64,000 bases of DNA from Verrucomicrobiota bacterium (GTDB lineage Bacteria > Verrucomicrobiota > Verrucomicrobiia > Chthoniobacterales > Chthoniobacteraceae), in assembly GCA_009885995.1 (NCBI GenBank), contig VFJQ01000035.1, positions 1-64,000 of the forward strand, given 5' to 3'. Below are positions 37,601 through 47,080 of the stretch, piece after piece. Below the pieces are notes generated by a model. That model saw only the letters and a list, made by a program, of their open reading frames with translations. It was not told where the DNA came from and did not search any database. Each line of letters starts with the position of its first letter. The stretch's first letter is position 1. Both the position numbers and the translations under genes were made by a program.

Positions 37601-40085
37601 CCGCGGGCGGCGTGGCGGGCGCTGCTTTGCCCTTTGCGGGCTTTTTCTCGCGCGGCTCGAACTCGAACGCGATCTTCCCGTCCTTCCCGAGCGTGAGGTA
37701 GGCGGAGAAGGCGCGCTTGGTTTTGTTCGAGATGAATTTGTGGAGCATCGGCGACTTGCCGGTCTCGACGAGCACCTTCGCCTCCGCACGCGTGACCACG
37801 CGCTGGAGCAGCGTCTTGCCGAGGCGGAAGGTGCATTTCTTCGCGGGCAACTGGTCGCAGATGAATGCCTTTTCGTGTTCGAAGACCTGCCCCGCCTCGC
37901 ACGCGCGGCACGCGCCGAGCGGCTCGGGATTCACGGGCACGGACGCCTCGCCCTCGGCCTCGTTGCCGAAGTCGAACTTCGTCTTCCACTCGTTCTTTTC
38001 GGTGAGGATGATCTCGGCGGAGAAGGGCCTGCCGAACTTGGATTTGAAGCCTTCCAGCGGGCCGACCTTGCCGGTCGTGAGCAGCGCGGTGACTTCCTCG
38101 CGCTCGAATTCGCGATCGGCCATCGTCTTCCACACGATGAGTTTGCACTCGGGGTTCGCGCACTCGAAGGCGCGGAAACTCTCGTTGAAATGATCGCCGC
38201 CGCAGCGCGGGCACTTCACCGCGAGGGGCTCGAAGCGGCCATGGACCTCGGAGCCGATCTTGTCGCTGATCTTCCGCACGATCTCGGTCGTGAGGTGGCG
38301 GATGTCTTCCATGAAGACCTCGCGTGAAAGCTGGCCACGCTCCATCTGCCGCAGCTTGTGCTCCCACTCGCCGGTCAGCTCGGGCTTCGTCAGCGCGGCG
38401 GCGTCGAGATCGCGCAGGAGCGTGATGAGGGAGAGCCCTTTGGCCATCACCTTCAGCTCGCGGCCTTGGCGCGAGAGGTAGCCTTCGTAGATGAGCCCCT
38501 CGATCGTCTGCGCGCGCGTGGCCGGGGTGCCGAGGCCGCGCTCGGCCATCGCTTCGCGAAGTTCTTCGTCGTCGATGAGTTTGCCCGCGCCTTCCATCGC
38601 GGAGAGCAGCGTCGCTTCGGTGAAGCGCGCGGGCGGCTTGGTGACGCACTCCTTCACCTCGACCGCGTCGGTGCGCGCTGTGCTCTCGCCGGTGGCGAGC
38701 GGGCAGATCACCTTGTCGCCCTCGGTCTCGATCTGGCGGCCATAGACGGCCATCCAGCCGGGATCGACGATGATCTTGCCGTCGGTCTTGAACTTCTCGC
38801 TCTCGACCGTGGTGATGCGCGTGGTGACCTCGAACTGCGCTGCCGGATAGAACACCGCGATGAAGCGCCGCGCGACGAGGTCGAAAATCTTCTGCTCGAT
38901 CTCGGTGAGGTTCTTCGGCGCGGTGCCCGTGGGCACGATGGCAAAGTGGTCGCTGACTTTCGCGTCGTTGAAGATGCGTTTGTTCGGATGCACCCAGCCG
39001 GCGTCGAGCGCCTTGAGCGCGTGGACGGAGAGCGACGGGTCCTCGAAGCCCGCGAGCACGCGCTTGGCCGTGGCGAGGTGATCCTCGGGCAGGTAGCGCG
39101 AGTCGGTTCTCGGGTAAGTGAGCGCCTTGTGCTTCTCGTAGAGCGCCTGCGCGAGCGAGAGCGTCATCTTTGCGGGGAAGCCGTAACGCGAGTTCGCTTC
39201 ACGCTGAAGCGTGGTGAGGTCGTAAAGCTGCGGCGCGATCTGAGACGTGGGTTTCTTCTCCTCCTCGACGGTGCCGGTCTTGCCCGCGCACTTCGCGACG
39301 ATGGCGTCCGCTTTCGCGCGCTCCCAGAGCCGCTCGGCGCGCGCGTCTTCGTCGGCGCCTTTGCGAAATCCCGGATCGAACCAGCGCCCGCGGTAGCCGC
39401 CGGCTTGCACGCTGAAGTCGCCATACACCTCGAAATAATCGCGCGGCACGAACTTGCGGATGCGCTCCTCGCGCTCGGCGAGGATGGCGAGCGTCGGCGT
39501 CTGCACGCGGCCGGCGGTGGTCTTTTGGAAACCGCCCATCGCCTTTGTGTTCAGCCGTGTGAGGGCGCGCGTGGAGTTGATGCCCACGAGCCAGTCCGAC
39601 TCGCTGCGCGACAACGCGGCGTCCGCGAGCGGCTGCATATCCGCATCGCTGCGCAGCCGCGAAAAGGCGGTGAGGATCGCGTCGGTCGTCATCGATTGCA
39701 GCCAGAGCCGCTGCACGGGCTGCTTCGCGCCGGTGCCGCGCATGATGTTGAGGAAGATCAACTCGCCCTCCCGCCCGGCGTCGCACGCATTGATGACCGC
39801 CGTGACTTCCTTCCGCTTCAGCAGCTTGCGCAGGAGCGTGGCGCGGTTGGCGTTCTTATCGATCACCTTCAGCGCGAAGTGCGGCGGCAGCGACGGGAAG
39901 AAGTTCCACTTCCCCTTCGCCGGCTCGAATCCCTCCGGCGGCTCGATCTCGAACAGATGCCCGACCGCCGAGGAGATGACGTAGCGATCGTCCTCATACC
40001 AATCGTCCGCCTTCTTCACCCCAAGGGCTTTGGCGAGGTCGGTAGCGACGCTGGGTTTCTCGGCGATGACGAGCGTTTTGGACAT
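37593..40085 (-). CDS. topB: DNA topoisomerase III
   Basis: An 830-residue type IA topoisomerase. MSKTLVIAEKPSVATDLAKA and NACDAGREGELIF form the TOPRIM domain with metal-binding acidic residues; ALTYPRTDSRYL near residue 324 has the catalytic Tyr. The C-terminus has a zinc-ribbon (CPRCGGDHF...CANPEC) and two topoisomerase C-terminal repeats, the last with CRAC and ICDQLPAKKCTF. It decatenates and resolves single-strand passage during replication and repair. ATG 40085 removes an eight-residue odd extension. It is read convergently with the gene at 36836. Confidence 0.94.
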   Translation of the reverse strand: MSKTLVIAEKPSVATDLAKALGVKKADDWYEDDRYVISSAVGHLFEIEPPEGFEPAKGKWNFFPSLPPHFALKVIDKNANRATLLRKLLKRKEVTAVINACDAGREGELIFLNIMRGTGAKQPVQRLWLQSMTTDAILTAFSRLRSDADMQPLADAALSRSESDWLVGINSTRALTRLNTKAMGGFQKTTAGRVQTPTLAILAEREERIRKFVPRDYFEVYGDFSVQAGGYRGRWFDPGFRKGADEDARAERLWERAKADAIVAKCAGKTGTVEEEKKPTSQIAPQLYDLTTLQREANSRYGFPAKMTLSLAQALYEKHKALTYPRTDSRYLPEDHLATAKRVLAGFEDPSLSVHALKALDAGWVHPNKRIFNDAKVSDHFAIVPTGTAPKNLTEIEQKIFDLVARRFIAVFYPAAQFEVTTRITTVESEKFKTDGKIIVDPGWMAVYGRQIETEGDKVICPLATGESTARTDAVEVKECVTKPPARFTEATLLSAMEGAGKLIDDEELREAMAERGLGTPATRAQTIEGLIYEGYLSRQGRELKVMAKGLSLITLLRDLDAAALTKPELTGEWEHKLRQMERGQLSREVFMEDIRHLTTEIVRKISDKIGSEVHGRFEPLAVKCPRCGGDHFNESFRAFECANPECKLIVWKTMADREFEREEVTALLTTGKVGPLEGFKSKFGRPFSAEIILTEKNEWKTKFDFGNEAEGEASVPVNPEPLGACRACEAGQVFEHEKAFICDQLPAKKCTFRLGKTLLQRVVTRAEAKVLVETGKSPMLHKFISNKTKRAFSAYLTLGKDGKIAFEFEPREKKPAKGKAAPATPPAAT

Positions 40086-40106
40086 TTGGGTGGGGAAAGG
40101 GCGCAC

Positions 40107-41240
40107 CTAGTCGGCGGGCGACGGCGATCCGTCAAGCGGCGCGGCAGGCCGCAGGAATTGGCGGCCTGGGAGCTGCCGCACCTGCCGCTTGATCTCCAGC
40201 ATGAGCAAGCAGGCGCTCACTTTCGGGAATGGCAGCCCGCATTTCTCCGCGATCTGTTCGGGCGCGAGCGTGTCGCCGCCGAGCGCGTCGAGGATCGCGC
40301 TCTCTTCCGCGGAAAGGGCGCCCGCCGGTGCTGCGCCTGCCGTCGGCGCGGTCCGGCGCGGCTCGGGAAAAAGCGAGTTCAGGTCGTCGAGGATGTCGCC
40401 CGCTGAGGTGACGAGCTTCGCGCCCTGCTGGATGAGCCGGTTGCTGCCGAAGGAGGTCGGTCGGTCGATCGGCCCCGGCACCGCATACACGAGCCGCCCG
40501 GCTTCCATCGCCTGGTCCGCGGTGATGAGCGCGCCGCTCTTCGCGCCCGCTTCGACCACGAGCACCCCCTTGCCCCAGCCGGCGACGATCCGATTCCGGT
40601 AAGGAAAAGTCTGCGGGCTCGGCGGGAACGTCATCGGAAACTCGCTCACCACTGCACCTGACGCCGCGATCTTTTCGGCGAGCCCGGCGTTTTCCGGCGG
40701 GTAGAGATCCATCAAGCCGGAGCCGATCACCGCGATCGTGCGCCCATTCGCTGCGAGCGCGCCCTGGTGCGCCGCGGTGTCGATGCCGCGCGCCAGCCCG
40801 CTCACGACGGTGAGCCCCGCGTAGGCGAGTTGATACGAAAGTTTCTTCGCGCACTCGGTGCCGTAGTGGCTGGTCTTGCGCGAACCGACCACGCCGATCG
40901 CGCGCCAGTCTTCGCTCGTCACCGTGCCCCACACGTAGAGGACGATGGGCGGGTTGTGCAGCTCGCGCAGCCCCGGCGGATACTCCGGCGACTGCTGCGT
41001 GATGACCCGCGCGCCGAACTCCTCCACCCGCGCCAGCTCCGCCGCGAGATCGACCGTCTTTTCCCAATCCCCGATCGCGTCCGTCAGCTCCGGCCCGATG
41101 CCATCGATCTGTCGCAGCCGCGACTTCGGCGCCCGCAGGATCGCCTCCGGCGAACCGATCGCATCGCGCAGCTTGCGCAGCCGGACCGGGCCGAGATTCG
41201 GCACCATGTTCAGCGCGATGCAGGCTTGGGTCTCGGTCAT
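40107..41240 (-). CDS. dprA: DNA processing protein DprA
   Basis: A 377-residue protein that protects incoming single-stranded DNA and loads RecA in transformation. It has an N-terminal SAM/HhH-like part (LRQIDGIGPELTDAIGDW), the Rossmann core (GVVGSRKTSHYGTECAKKL, VVSGLARGIDTAAHQGAL, VVEAGAKSGALITADQA) and a C-terminal winged helix (LAPEQIAEKCGLPFPKVSAC). ATG 41240 is preferred over 41321. topB follows 21 bp downstream in the same direction. Confidence 0.94.
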   Translation of the reverse strand: MTETQACIALNMVPNLGPVRLRKLRDAIGSPEAILRAPKSRLRQIDGIGPELTDAIGDWEKTVDLAAELARVEEFGARVITQQSPEYPPGLRELHNPPIVLYVWGTVTSEDWRAIGVVGSRKTSHYGTECAKKLSYQLAYAGLTVVSGLARGIDTAAHQGALAANGRTIAVIGSGLMDLYPPENAGLAEKIAASGAVVSEFPMTFPPSPQTFPYRNRIVAGWGKGVLVVEAGAKSGALITADQAMEAGRLVYAVPGPIDRPTSFGSNRLIQQGAKLVTSAGDILDDLNSLFPEPRRTAPTAGAAPAGALSAEESAILDALGGDTLAPEQIAEKCGLPFPKVSACLLMLEIKRQVRQLPGRQFLRPAAPLDGSPSPAD

Positions 41241-41347
41241 TCGGCGGACTACTGCGCGCGCTCGCAAGCCGTCGCCAGCGGTTTTCTCGCATCGCCGGCA
41301 CGATTGCATCTTGCCCACCACGTTTGTCGCGGGCAGAACCCAGCGCC

Positions 41348-42901
41348 ATGACCTGCCGGCTGTCTCTCCTGTTCGCCCTCATCGTCGGCCTTGCGCACCG
41401 TGGAGTCGCGGAGCCGCCGCCCGCGATCAAGGAACTGATCGCACAGATGCGCATCGAACTGCAGGCCGACATGAAAGCCGCGCGCGACGACGAACGCGGC
41501 ATCGACCGGCAATGGCAGCTCTCCTCGATGTTGCTGCAAATCGAACGCTCGTTCGACGAAGACGCGGAGTTCGAATACGACCTGAAGCAAATCGTGCCTT
41601 CGCTGCTGAGCTACGCCGCGTCGGAGAAGATGCAGCAACTCGTGCAGGCGCTCACGGCCGAGGCGGGCAGGGAGTTCGCCGCGAGAGAGAAGGCGGCTCT
41701 GGCGGAAATCGATAAGTTGATCGAAACCAACGTCACGCCCGGAATCGATGCGAAGACCGCTGCGGAACTCGACGCACCGCTGGCGGCGCTCCAGAAGTCG
41801 CAAGGCAGGAGCCGTTATCGCCGCGAGAGCCGAGGGGCGCAGTCGGCAAATCAACGCCTGAGCAGCGCCATTTCATTTCTCACGCACTGGCAGGACTACC
41901 TCGCGGCGAAAGAAACGGGGCGCATGGATCAAGCTCGCTCGGCGCTCTCGAACCTCACGAGTTCCGGCCGCGAGTATTCCTTTGTCCCGCGTTCGAGGCT
42001 GCTGGCGCTCGCGAACAGCTTGAAGGGGGAGCCCGAACCGCCGGCGGTTCGGGTCGAGGAGTTGCTCGCCAGGATTGAAAAGCTCGATGATCTCCCGGTC
42101 ATCGAGGCCGAGCTGAGAAAGCTCCCCTATGGTGGCAGCAACGGAGTGTCGCCGGACCTGATGAACGCCGTTCGGTCGCTCGCGCTGACATATACCCAGA
42201 TCAAAGCCGGGCGCGCTGCGTCGCTGAATTTGCCTTCACGGGAATCGCTCTTGTCTGCCGGGCTCGATTCGATTCGCGAGAAGGTTTTTGCCTTCGCTCT
42301 GCCTCGCATCCTCTTACTCGACGATGCCGATGGCTTGCGACCGGGCGAGAGCGCAGTCAGCTATCTCGGCAGAAAGCTGGCGGAGGCACAGAAGCGGGAA
42401 GATTGGGCGCTGGTGGGACGCATCGGCAGCACGAGCCGCTCGCTCAATCTTCTCGAAGGCTTCACGGGGACGAATGACTCGTCGGCACTCTCGCAGTTCC
42501 TCGCAGGGTTGAACCAAGAGACGGCCAAACAATACTCACTCGCGGTCGCGTCTTACCAAGGGGCGCTCAAGACCGGTTCTCGGATCGTCCCGCCTGAATT
42601 GATTGGCGAGCACCTCGAGAAGATTCGTGAAGCTCATCCGAAGGATTTCGAGCGAGGCGTGGAACTCGCGTTGAATCCACCCATGCCGGACATGAGTGAC
42701 CCGCGGTATCGCTACCGCGGCTACCCTTTCTCGGTCCCGCCCGGCTTCGGTTCGGAGACGACGACTGGCGGACGATACACCATCGGGCCGGATGGGCGTC
42801 CGGTGCCGATGAGCGAAGCGACGACTGTGACCATTCCTCCCAAGGCCTCGCCTGCTCCCGGCACTCCGGCGCCAAAGCCGGACAAGGAGCCAGCGAAGTG
42901 A
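41348..42901 (+). CDS. Exported protein of unknown function
   Basis: A 517-residue protein with a signal peptide (LSLLFALIVGLAHRGVA). The body is helical and charged (MRIELQADMKAARDDERGID, LLQIERSFDEDAEFEYDLKQ), without a known domain, and the end is Pro-rich (PKASPAPGTPAPKPDKEPAK) with a disordered GGRYTIGPDGRPV stretch. It may be periplasmic. It lies between divergent dprA and convergent L,D-transpeptidase and is probably transcribed alone. Confidence 0.7.
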   Translation: MTCRLSLLFALIVGLAHRGVAEPPPAIKELIAQMRIELQADMKAARDDERGIDRQWQLSSMLLQIERSFDEDAEFEYDLKQIVPSLLSYAASEKMQQLVQALTAEAGREFAAREKAALAEIDKLIETNVTPGIDAKTAAELDAPLAALQKSQGRSRYRRESRGAQSANQRLSSAISFLTHWQDYLAAKETGRMDQARSALSNLTSSGREYSFVPRSRLLALANSLKGEPEPPAVRVEELLARIEKLDDLPVIEAELRKLPYGGSNGVSPDLMNAVRSLALTYTQIKAGRAASLNLPSRESLLSAGLDSIREKVFAFALPRILLLDDADGLRPGESAVSYLGRKLAEAQKREDWALVGRIGSTSRSLNLLEGFTGTNDSSALSQFLAGLNQETAKQYSLAVASYQGALKTGSRIVPPELIGEHLEKIREAHPKDFERGVELALNPPMPDMSDPRYRYRGYPFSVPPGFGSETTTGGRYTIGPDGRPVPMSEATTVTIPPKASPAPGTPAPKPDKEPAK

Positions 42902-42940
42902 AGCTTCGCCGGAGATGGGTCTGAGCGGGCGCGGCCTCGC

Positions 42941-43891
42941 TTACTCGATCGTCACCTTCATCCCCGCGGAGATCATCTTCTCCAGCCGCACGACGTCCCA
43001 ATTCGCCACTCTCATGCAGCCGTGGCTCGCGCTGCGGCCGATGGTCTGCGGGGAGTTCGTGCCGTGGATGCCGATGCCGGGTTTGTTGAGCTGGCACCAC
43101 AGCACGCCCACGGGGTTGTTCGGCCCGGGCGGCAGGAGCCAGAATTCCTCCGTGCGCACGCCGTGATTGAGCACGCCTTCGTCCCAGCGGAAGTTCGGCT
43201 GCGCGGCGATGCCCGCGATCTTCCACTCGCCCGCGGGCGTCGGCGTCTGGTCCGAACCGGGCGTGATGGGCACGCTGGCGATCAGCGCGCCGCCGTCGCT
43301 CAACTCGAGCAGGCGGTGCTTGCGGCTGATCTTGATCGTGCGGTGCGTGTATTCGGGCTTGGACTTCACGGGCCCTGCCTTGGGCAGTTCCTCGATCTTG
43401 AACGGCTCGACGTTCGGCACGCGCACGATGTCGCCCGGCTGGAGCTTCATCATGTCGTGCGTCGGGTTGAGCTTCGCGAGCAGGTTCGGGTCGCAGTGAA
43501 AGCGCTCGGTGAGAAACTCCAGCACGCAGTCGTAGGGCAGGTATTTCAGCTTCGCCTTCGCGGAGTTCGCGACCGGCAGATCGCCGACGAACTTCAAATC
43601 CTCATCGCGGATCGTGTATTCGGTATAAACGGGGAAGACCGAATCGAGCGGGATGTTTTCATCGAGCCGTCCGGTCGCGGGAAGGCCGTGCGCGCGCTGA
43701 TAGCACCACAGCGCCTTCGTGGTGAACTCCCCGCCGAGCCCGTCGATCTTTCCCGGCCCGAAGAGCTGCTGGTCGAGGAAGATTTGCAGCTGCGTCATCA
43801 CCTCGCGCTCGTTCACGAGGCCGGGACGCGCGGCTTCCTGCGCGCGTGCTGCGAAGGCAAAGAGGATGAGAAAAACGAAGGGGCGAATCAT
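42941..43891 (-). CDS. L,D-transpeptidase (YkuD)
   Basis: A 316-residue exported enzyme. After a signal peptide (FVFLILFAFAARA) there is a PG_binding_1-like domain (FLDQQLFGPGKIDGLGGEFT), a LysM-like segment (LLAKLNPTHDMMKLQPGDIV) and the YkuD catalytic domain with IGIHGTNSPQTIGRSASHGC followed by MRV, containing the catalytic His and Cys. It cross-links peptidoglycan 3-3 or attaches proteins to it. ATG 43891 gives a good signal peptide; the longer frame to 44032 does not. Confidence 0.9.
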   Translation of the reverse strand: MIRPFVFLILFAFAARAQEAARPGLVNEREVMTQLQIFLDQQLFGPGKIDGLGGEFTTKALWCYQRAHGLPATGRLDENIPLDSVFPVYTEYTIRDEDLKFVGDLPVANSAKAKLKYLPYDCVLEFLTERFHCDPNLLAKLNPTHDMMKLQPGDIVRVPNVEPFKIEELPKAGPVKSKPEYTHRTIKISRKHRLLELSDGGALIASVPITPGSDQTPTPAGEWKIAGIAAQPNFRWDEGVLNHGVRTEEFWLLPPGPNNPVGVLWCQLNKPGIGIHGTNSPQTIGRSASHGCMRVANWDVVRLEKMISAGMKVTIE

Positions 43892-43950
43892 CGCGCGCAC
43901 TGTAGCTCGGAAATCTTGTTGGCAAGTCTTTGCACCGACTGCTGGATCCA

Positions 43951-44430
43951 TCAGCGCAGGTTGAACAAATACAGCAGCGCCGCCCAGCCGCTTGGCAGCG
44001 ACTGCGGAGGTTCTTCGAGTCCGGCGTAGCACACGGCCATTTCCAACATGAAGCGGGCGTGAAAGAACGCTTCAACGATGGGACGGACGTTCACCAACCA
44101 GGCTTTGTTCCACGACGAATCGAAATCCCGGCCGGTTCCCTCCCGCACAATCTCTACGAACCAGTCGTTGAGTTCCCGGGCCGGTAACAGCGCCCGCAGT
44201 TCCTCGACCACCTTCACCGTCGTGCTCTGCAATGCGACCACTTTGAAGCTCTGATGGTAGAAGCGATAAATCGGATCTTCGTAGCCCCAATGGTCCGAGC
44301 ATTCGGCGAGCAACTTTTCCAGTCCCGCCCGGCGCGAGCGGATCGCGCCGAGGAGTTCGCGCTCCATGATCTCCCGCTCCGCGGGCGCCAGTGGATGCTT
44401 GAGCAAGTCTTCTGGTTTCGTCTCCGGCAT
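43951..44430 (-). CDS. Conserved hypothetical protein
   Basis: A 159-residue protein (MERELLGAIRSRRAGLEKLL, YEDPIYRFYHQSFKVVALQS, WFVEIVREGTGRDFDSSWNK). No membrane segment or signal peptide. I recall similar proteins in many bacteria without a function. It is 59 bp upstream of the transpeptidase gene in the same direction and may be co-transcribed. Confidence 0.65.
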   Translation of the reverse strand: MPETKPEDLLKHPLAPAEREIMERELLGAIRSRRAGLEKLLAECSDHWGYEDPIYRFYHQSFKVVALQSTTVKVVEELRALLPARELNDWFVEIVREGTGRDFDSSWNKAWLVNVRPIVEAFFHARFMLEMAVCYAGLEEPPQSLPSGWAALLYLFNLR

Positions 44431-44483
44431 GGCGGCGCAGCGTGCCCGGTGCGCGCAGCAGTGGCAAGCCGCGCTCGATTACT

Positions 44484-44520
44484 TCGAGGTTGGATGTTCG
44501 ATGCTCGATGTTCGATGCTT
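44484..44520. repeat. Short tandem of GATGTTC-type octamers
   Basis: Between the divergent genes, TTCGATG is repeated three times with one-base changes (GGATGTTCGATGCTCGATG, then TTCGATGC). The complementary strand reads SNIEHRTSNLE, a peptide string that recurs in spurious frames in this group of bacteria, so this is a dispersed simple repeat and not a gene. Confidence 0.6.
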
Positions 44521-44528
44521 CCCTGACA

Positions 44529-45572
44529 ATGAGTCTCCGCATCGCACTGGCCGCCCCGCTCTGGACCTCGATCCCGCCGCACACGTATGGCGGCATCGAG
44601 CTGTTGTTGAAGCTGCTCGCCGATGAGCTGGTCGAGCGCGGCCACGAGGTGACGCTCTTTGCCTCCGGCGAATGCCACAGCCGCGCGCAGCTCGTGCCGG
44701 TGGTGGAGATGAATCTCAGCGACCTCATGAGCGAAGGCCGCGCGTATTGCTTCGAGTATTATACCAACTCGATGCTCGCCGAGATCGCCGCGCGGCAAAG
44801 CGAGTTCGACGTGATCCATTTCCACTGCTCCACCGCGTGGCTTCCGAGCGCGACGATGCTGCGCACGCCGTCGTTTTTCACGATGCACACGCAGCCGCAT
44901 CACGACGACGAATGGGTGCTCCGCCGCTGGCCGCACGTCGCGGTGAACGGCATCAGCCGCGCGCAGATGCAGGCGATGACGCTGAAGCTCGGGCGCGAAT
45001 TCCCGACCGTCTATAACGGCGCCGACTTCGACGCCTACGAAGCCCGCTACGAGCCCGGCCACTACCTCGCCTTCCTCGGCCGGCTCTCGCCGGAAAAGAA
45101 CCCGCTCGGCGCGATCCAGGTCGCGCAGGACTGCGACATGCCGATCGTCCTCGCCGGCCAGCCGCAGAACGCGAAGGAGCACGCCTACTTCGACGCGCAG
45201 ATCCGCCCGCTCATCGACGGCGAGCGCGTCCGCTGGATCGGCGCGGCGAATCATCCGCAGAAAGTCATGCTGCTGCGCAATGCCGGCGCGCTCATCTTCC
45301 CGATCCAGTGGGAGGAGCCGTTCGGTCTCGTGATGATCGAGGCGATGGCGTGCGGCACCCCCGTCGTCGCGCACCGGCGCGGCTCGGTGGAGGAAGTCGT
45401 CGATCAAGGCATCACCGGCTTCCACGCTGGGTCGCTCGACGCGCTGCCGGAGCTCGTCCCGCAGGCGCTCACGCTCGACCGCCGCGAAGTGCGCCGCCAC
45501 GCCGAGAGCCGCTTCGGTTACCGCGCGATGGTCACCGCCTACGAGGCGCTTTACGGCCAGCTCGTTCGCTGA
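44529..45572 (+). CDS. Glycosyltransferase family 4
   Basis: A 347-residue GT-B enzyme. The N-terminal half has the acceptor-domain start IALAAPLWTSIPPHTYGGIE, and the C-terminal half has the nucleotide-sugar domain: YLAFLGRLSPEKNPLGAIQV, then EEPFGLVMIEAMACGTPVVA with the conserved E-x7-E. It transfers a sugar, probably to a cell-surface or storage glycan; donor and acceptor are unknown. ATG 44529 gives the typical start; an upstream extension runs through the simple repeat. Confidence 0.88.
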   Translation: MSLRIALAAPLWTSIPPHTYGGIELLLKLLADELVERGHEVTLFASGECHSRAQLVPVVEMNLSDLMSEGRAYCFEYYTNSMLAEIAARQSEFDVIHFHCSTAWLPSATMLRTPSFFTMHTQPHHDDEWVLRRWPHVAVNGISRAQMQAMTLKLGREFPTVYNGADFDAYEARYEPGHYLAFLGRLSPEKNPLGAIQVAQDCDMPIVLAGQPQNAKEHAYFDAQIRPLIDGERVRWIGAANHPQKVMLLRNAGALIFPIQWEEPFGLVMIEAMACGTPVVAHRRGSVEEVVDQGITGFHAGSLDALPELVPQALTLDRREVRRHAESRFGYRAMVTAYEALYGQLVR

Positions 45573-45627
45573 GCGACGCACGATCTTCACTCGCCGCCGC
45601 CGCCGCTCGGCGCTACATCGCGCGCCG

Positions 45628-47040
45628 ATGAAAACGCTGCTCGCTCTCTCGCTCCTCGCTTCCATGTCTCTCCACGCCGGCACGCCGAACTGGCCGCGCT
45701 TCCGCGGACCCGCAGGTTCCGGCGTCGCCGATGCGGAGAAGCCGCCGGTCGAATTCGGCCCGGAGAAAAACGTGCTCTGGCAAGTCGCCACGCCGTCCGG
45801 TGCGTCGTCGCCGTGCGTGTGGGGCGCGCGCATCTTCCTCACCGCGTTCGATGGTGGGAAGCTGTGGACGCTTTGCCTCGACCGCGCGACGGGCAAGGAG
45901 CTGTGGCGGCGCGATGCGGGCGCGGAAAAGATCGAGGCATTCCTGCCCAAGCACGGGAGCCCAGCCGCATCGACGCCCGCGACCGATGGCGAGCGTGTGG
46001 TCGTGTATTTCGGTTCGTGTGGGCTGATCGCTTACGATTTCGCGGGCAAGGAACTGTGGCGCCACGCGCTCCCAGTCGCGGAGACGAACAACGACTTCGG
46101 CAGCGGCACGTCGCCGATCCTCGCGGACGGGCTCGCGATCCTCGTGCGCGATCTCAAGACCGACTCCGCCGTGCTCGCTGTGGATGCCGCCACGGGCCGG
46201 CAGGTGTGGAAGACCGCGCGCCCTGCGATGGCGACTGGCTACTCGACGCCGATCGTCTGGGAGCACGACGGCGTGAAGGAGGTCATCGCGCCCGGCGGCC
46301 TCATGATGAAGGCCTACGACCTCACCAGCGGCGCCGAGCGCTGGCTGGTGCGCGAGTTGCCCGCGGTGAACTGCGGCTCGCCCATCGCGAGCGAGGGGAT
46401 GCTCTACTTCGCCGGATGGTCGCCCGCGGGTGAGGATATGCCGATGCCGACCTTCGACCAACTCATCGGCCCCGATCCCGATAAGGACGGCCGCCTTTCC
46501 AAAGCGGAAGCGGAGAACACGATGATGAAGGATTTCTTCAACTCCAACGACACGAACAAAGACGGCTACATCTCTCGCGACGAGTGGGACGCGATGATCG
46601 GCTACCTCAAGCGCGGCAAGAACCGGCTCATCGCCGTGAAGCCGGGCGGCAGCGGCGACATCACCGACACGCACATCGCGTGGCAGAAGACCAAGGGCCT
46701 GCCCTACGTGCCGAGCACCCTGCTGTATCGAGGCCAGCTTTTCATGGTGAAGGACGGCGGCCTCGCCTCGTGCTTCGACGCCGCGACTGGTGCCGCGAAA
46801 TACGAGCAGCAGCGCCTCGGGATCGACGGCTCCTTCTACGCCTCGCCCGTCGCCGCCGACGGCCGCATCTACCTCATCAATCTCGACGGCAAAGCCGCGA
46901 CGATCGCCGCGGGGGACAAGCCGGAAGTGCTCTGGCGCGGCGACTTCGCCGAGCGCGTGGCCGCCACGCCAGCCATCGCCGACGACACGCTCTACGTGCG
47001 CACGGAGTCGAAGCTCTTCGCGTTCAAACAGACGAAGTGA
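45628..47040 (+). CDS. PQQ-like beta-propeller protein with EF-hand insert
   Basis: A 470-residue exported protein (signal LLALSLLASMSLHAG, then NWPRFRGPAGSGVA, typical of the planctomycete/verrucomicrobial group). Propeller blades show the KLWTLCLDRATGKELWRRD pattern repeated several times. Between blades, about 285-330, is an EF-hand-like pair (DPDKDGRLSKAEAE and NDTNKDGYISRDEWD), with correct Ca-binding acidic positions. Such proteins may scaffold or sense in the periplasm; the true substrate is unknown. Confidence 0.85.
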   Translation: MKTLLALSLLASMSLHAGTPNWPRFRGPAGSGVADAEKPPVEFGPEKNVLWQVATPSGASSPCVWGARIFLTAFDGGKLWTLCLDRATGKELWRRDAGAEKIEAFLPKHGSPAASTPATDGERVVVYFGSCGLIAYDFAGKELWRHALPVAETNNDFGSGTSPILADGLAILVRDLKTDSAVLAVDAATGRQVWKTARPAMATGYSTPIVWEHDGVKEVIAPGGLMMKAYDLTSGAERWLVRELPAVNCGSPIASEGMLYFAGWSPAGEDMPMPTFDQLIGPDPDKDGRLSKAEAENTMMKDFFNSNDTNKDGYISRDEWDAMIGYLKRGKNRLIAVKPGGSGDITDTHIAWQKTKGLPYVPSTLLYRGQLFMVKDGGLASCFDAATGAAKYEQQRLGIDGSFYASPVAADGRIYLINLDGKAATIAAGDKPEVLWRGDFAERVAATPAIADDTLYVRTESKLFAFKQTK

Positions 47041-47080
47041 GTCGGCTAAGAAGCGCGTGCAGCGGCGGTCTTCCCGGCGC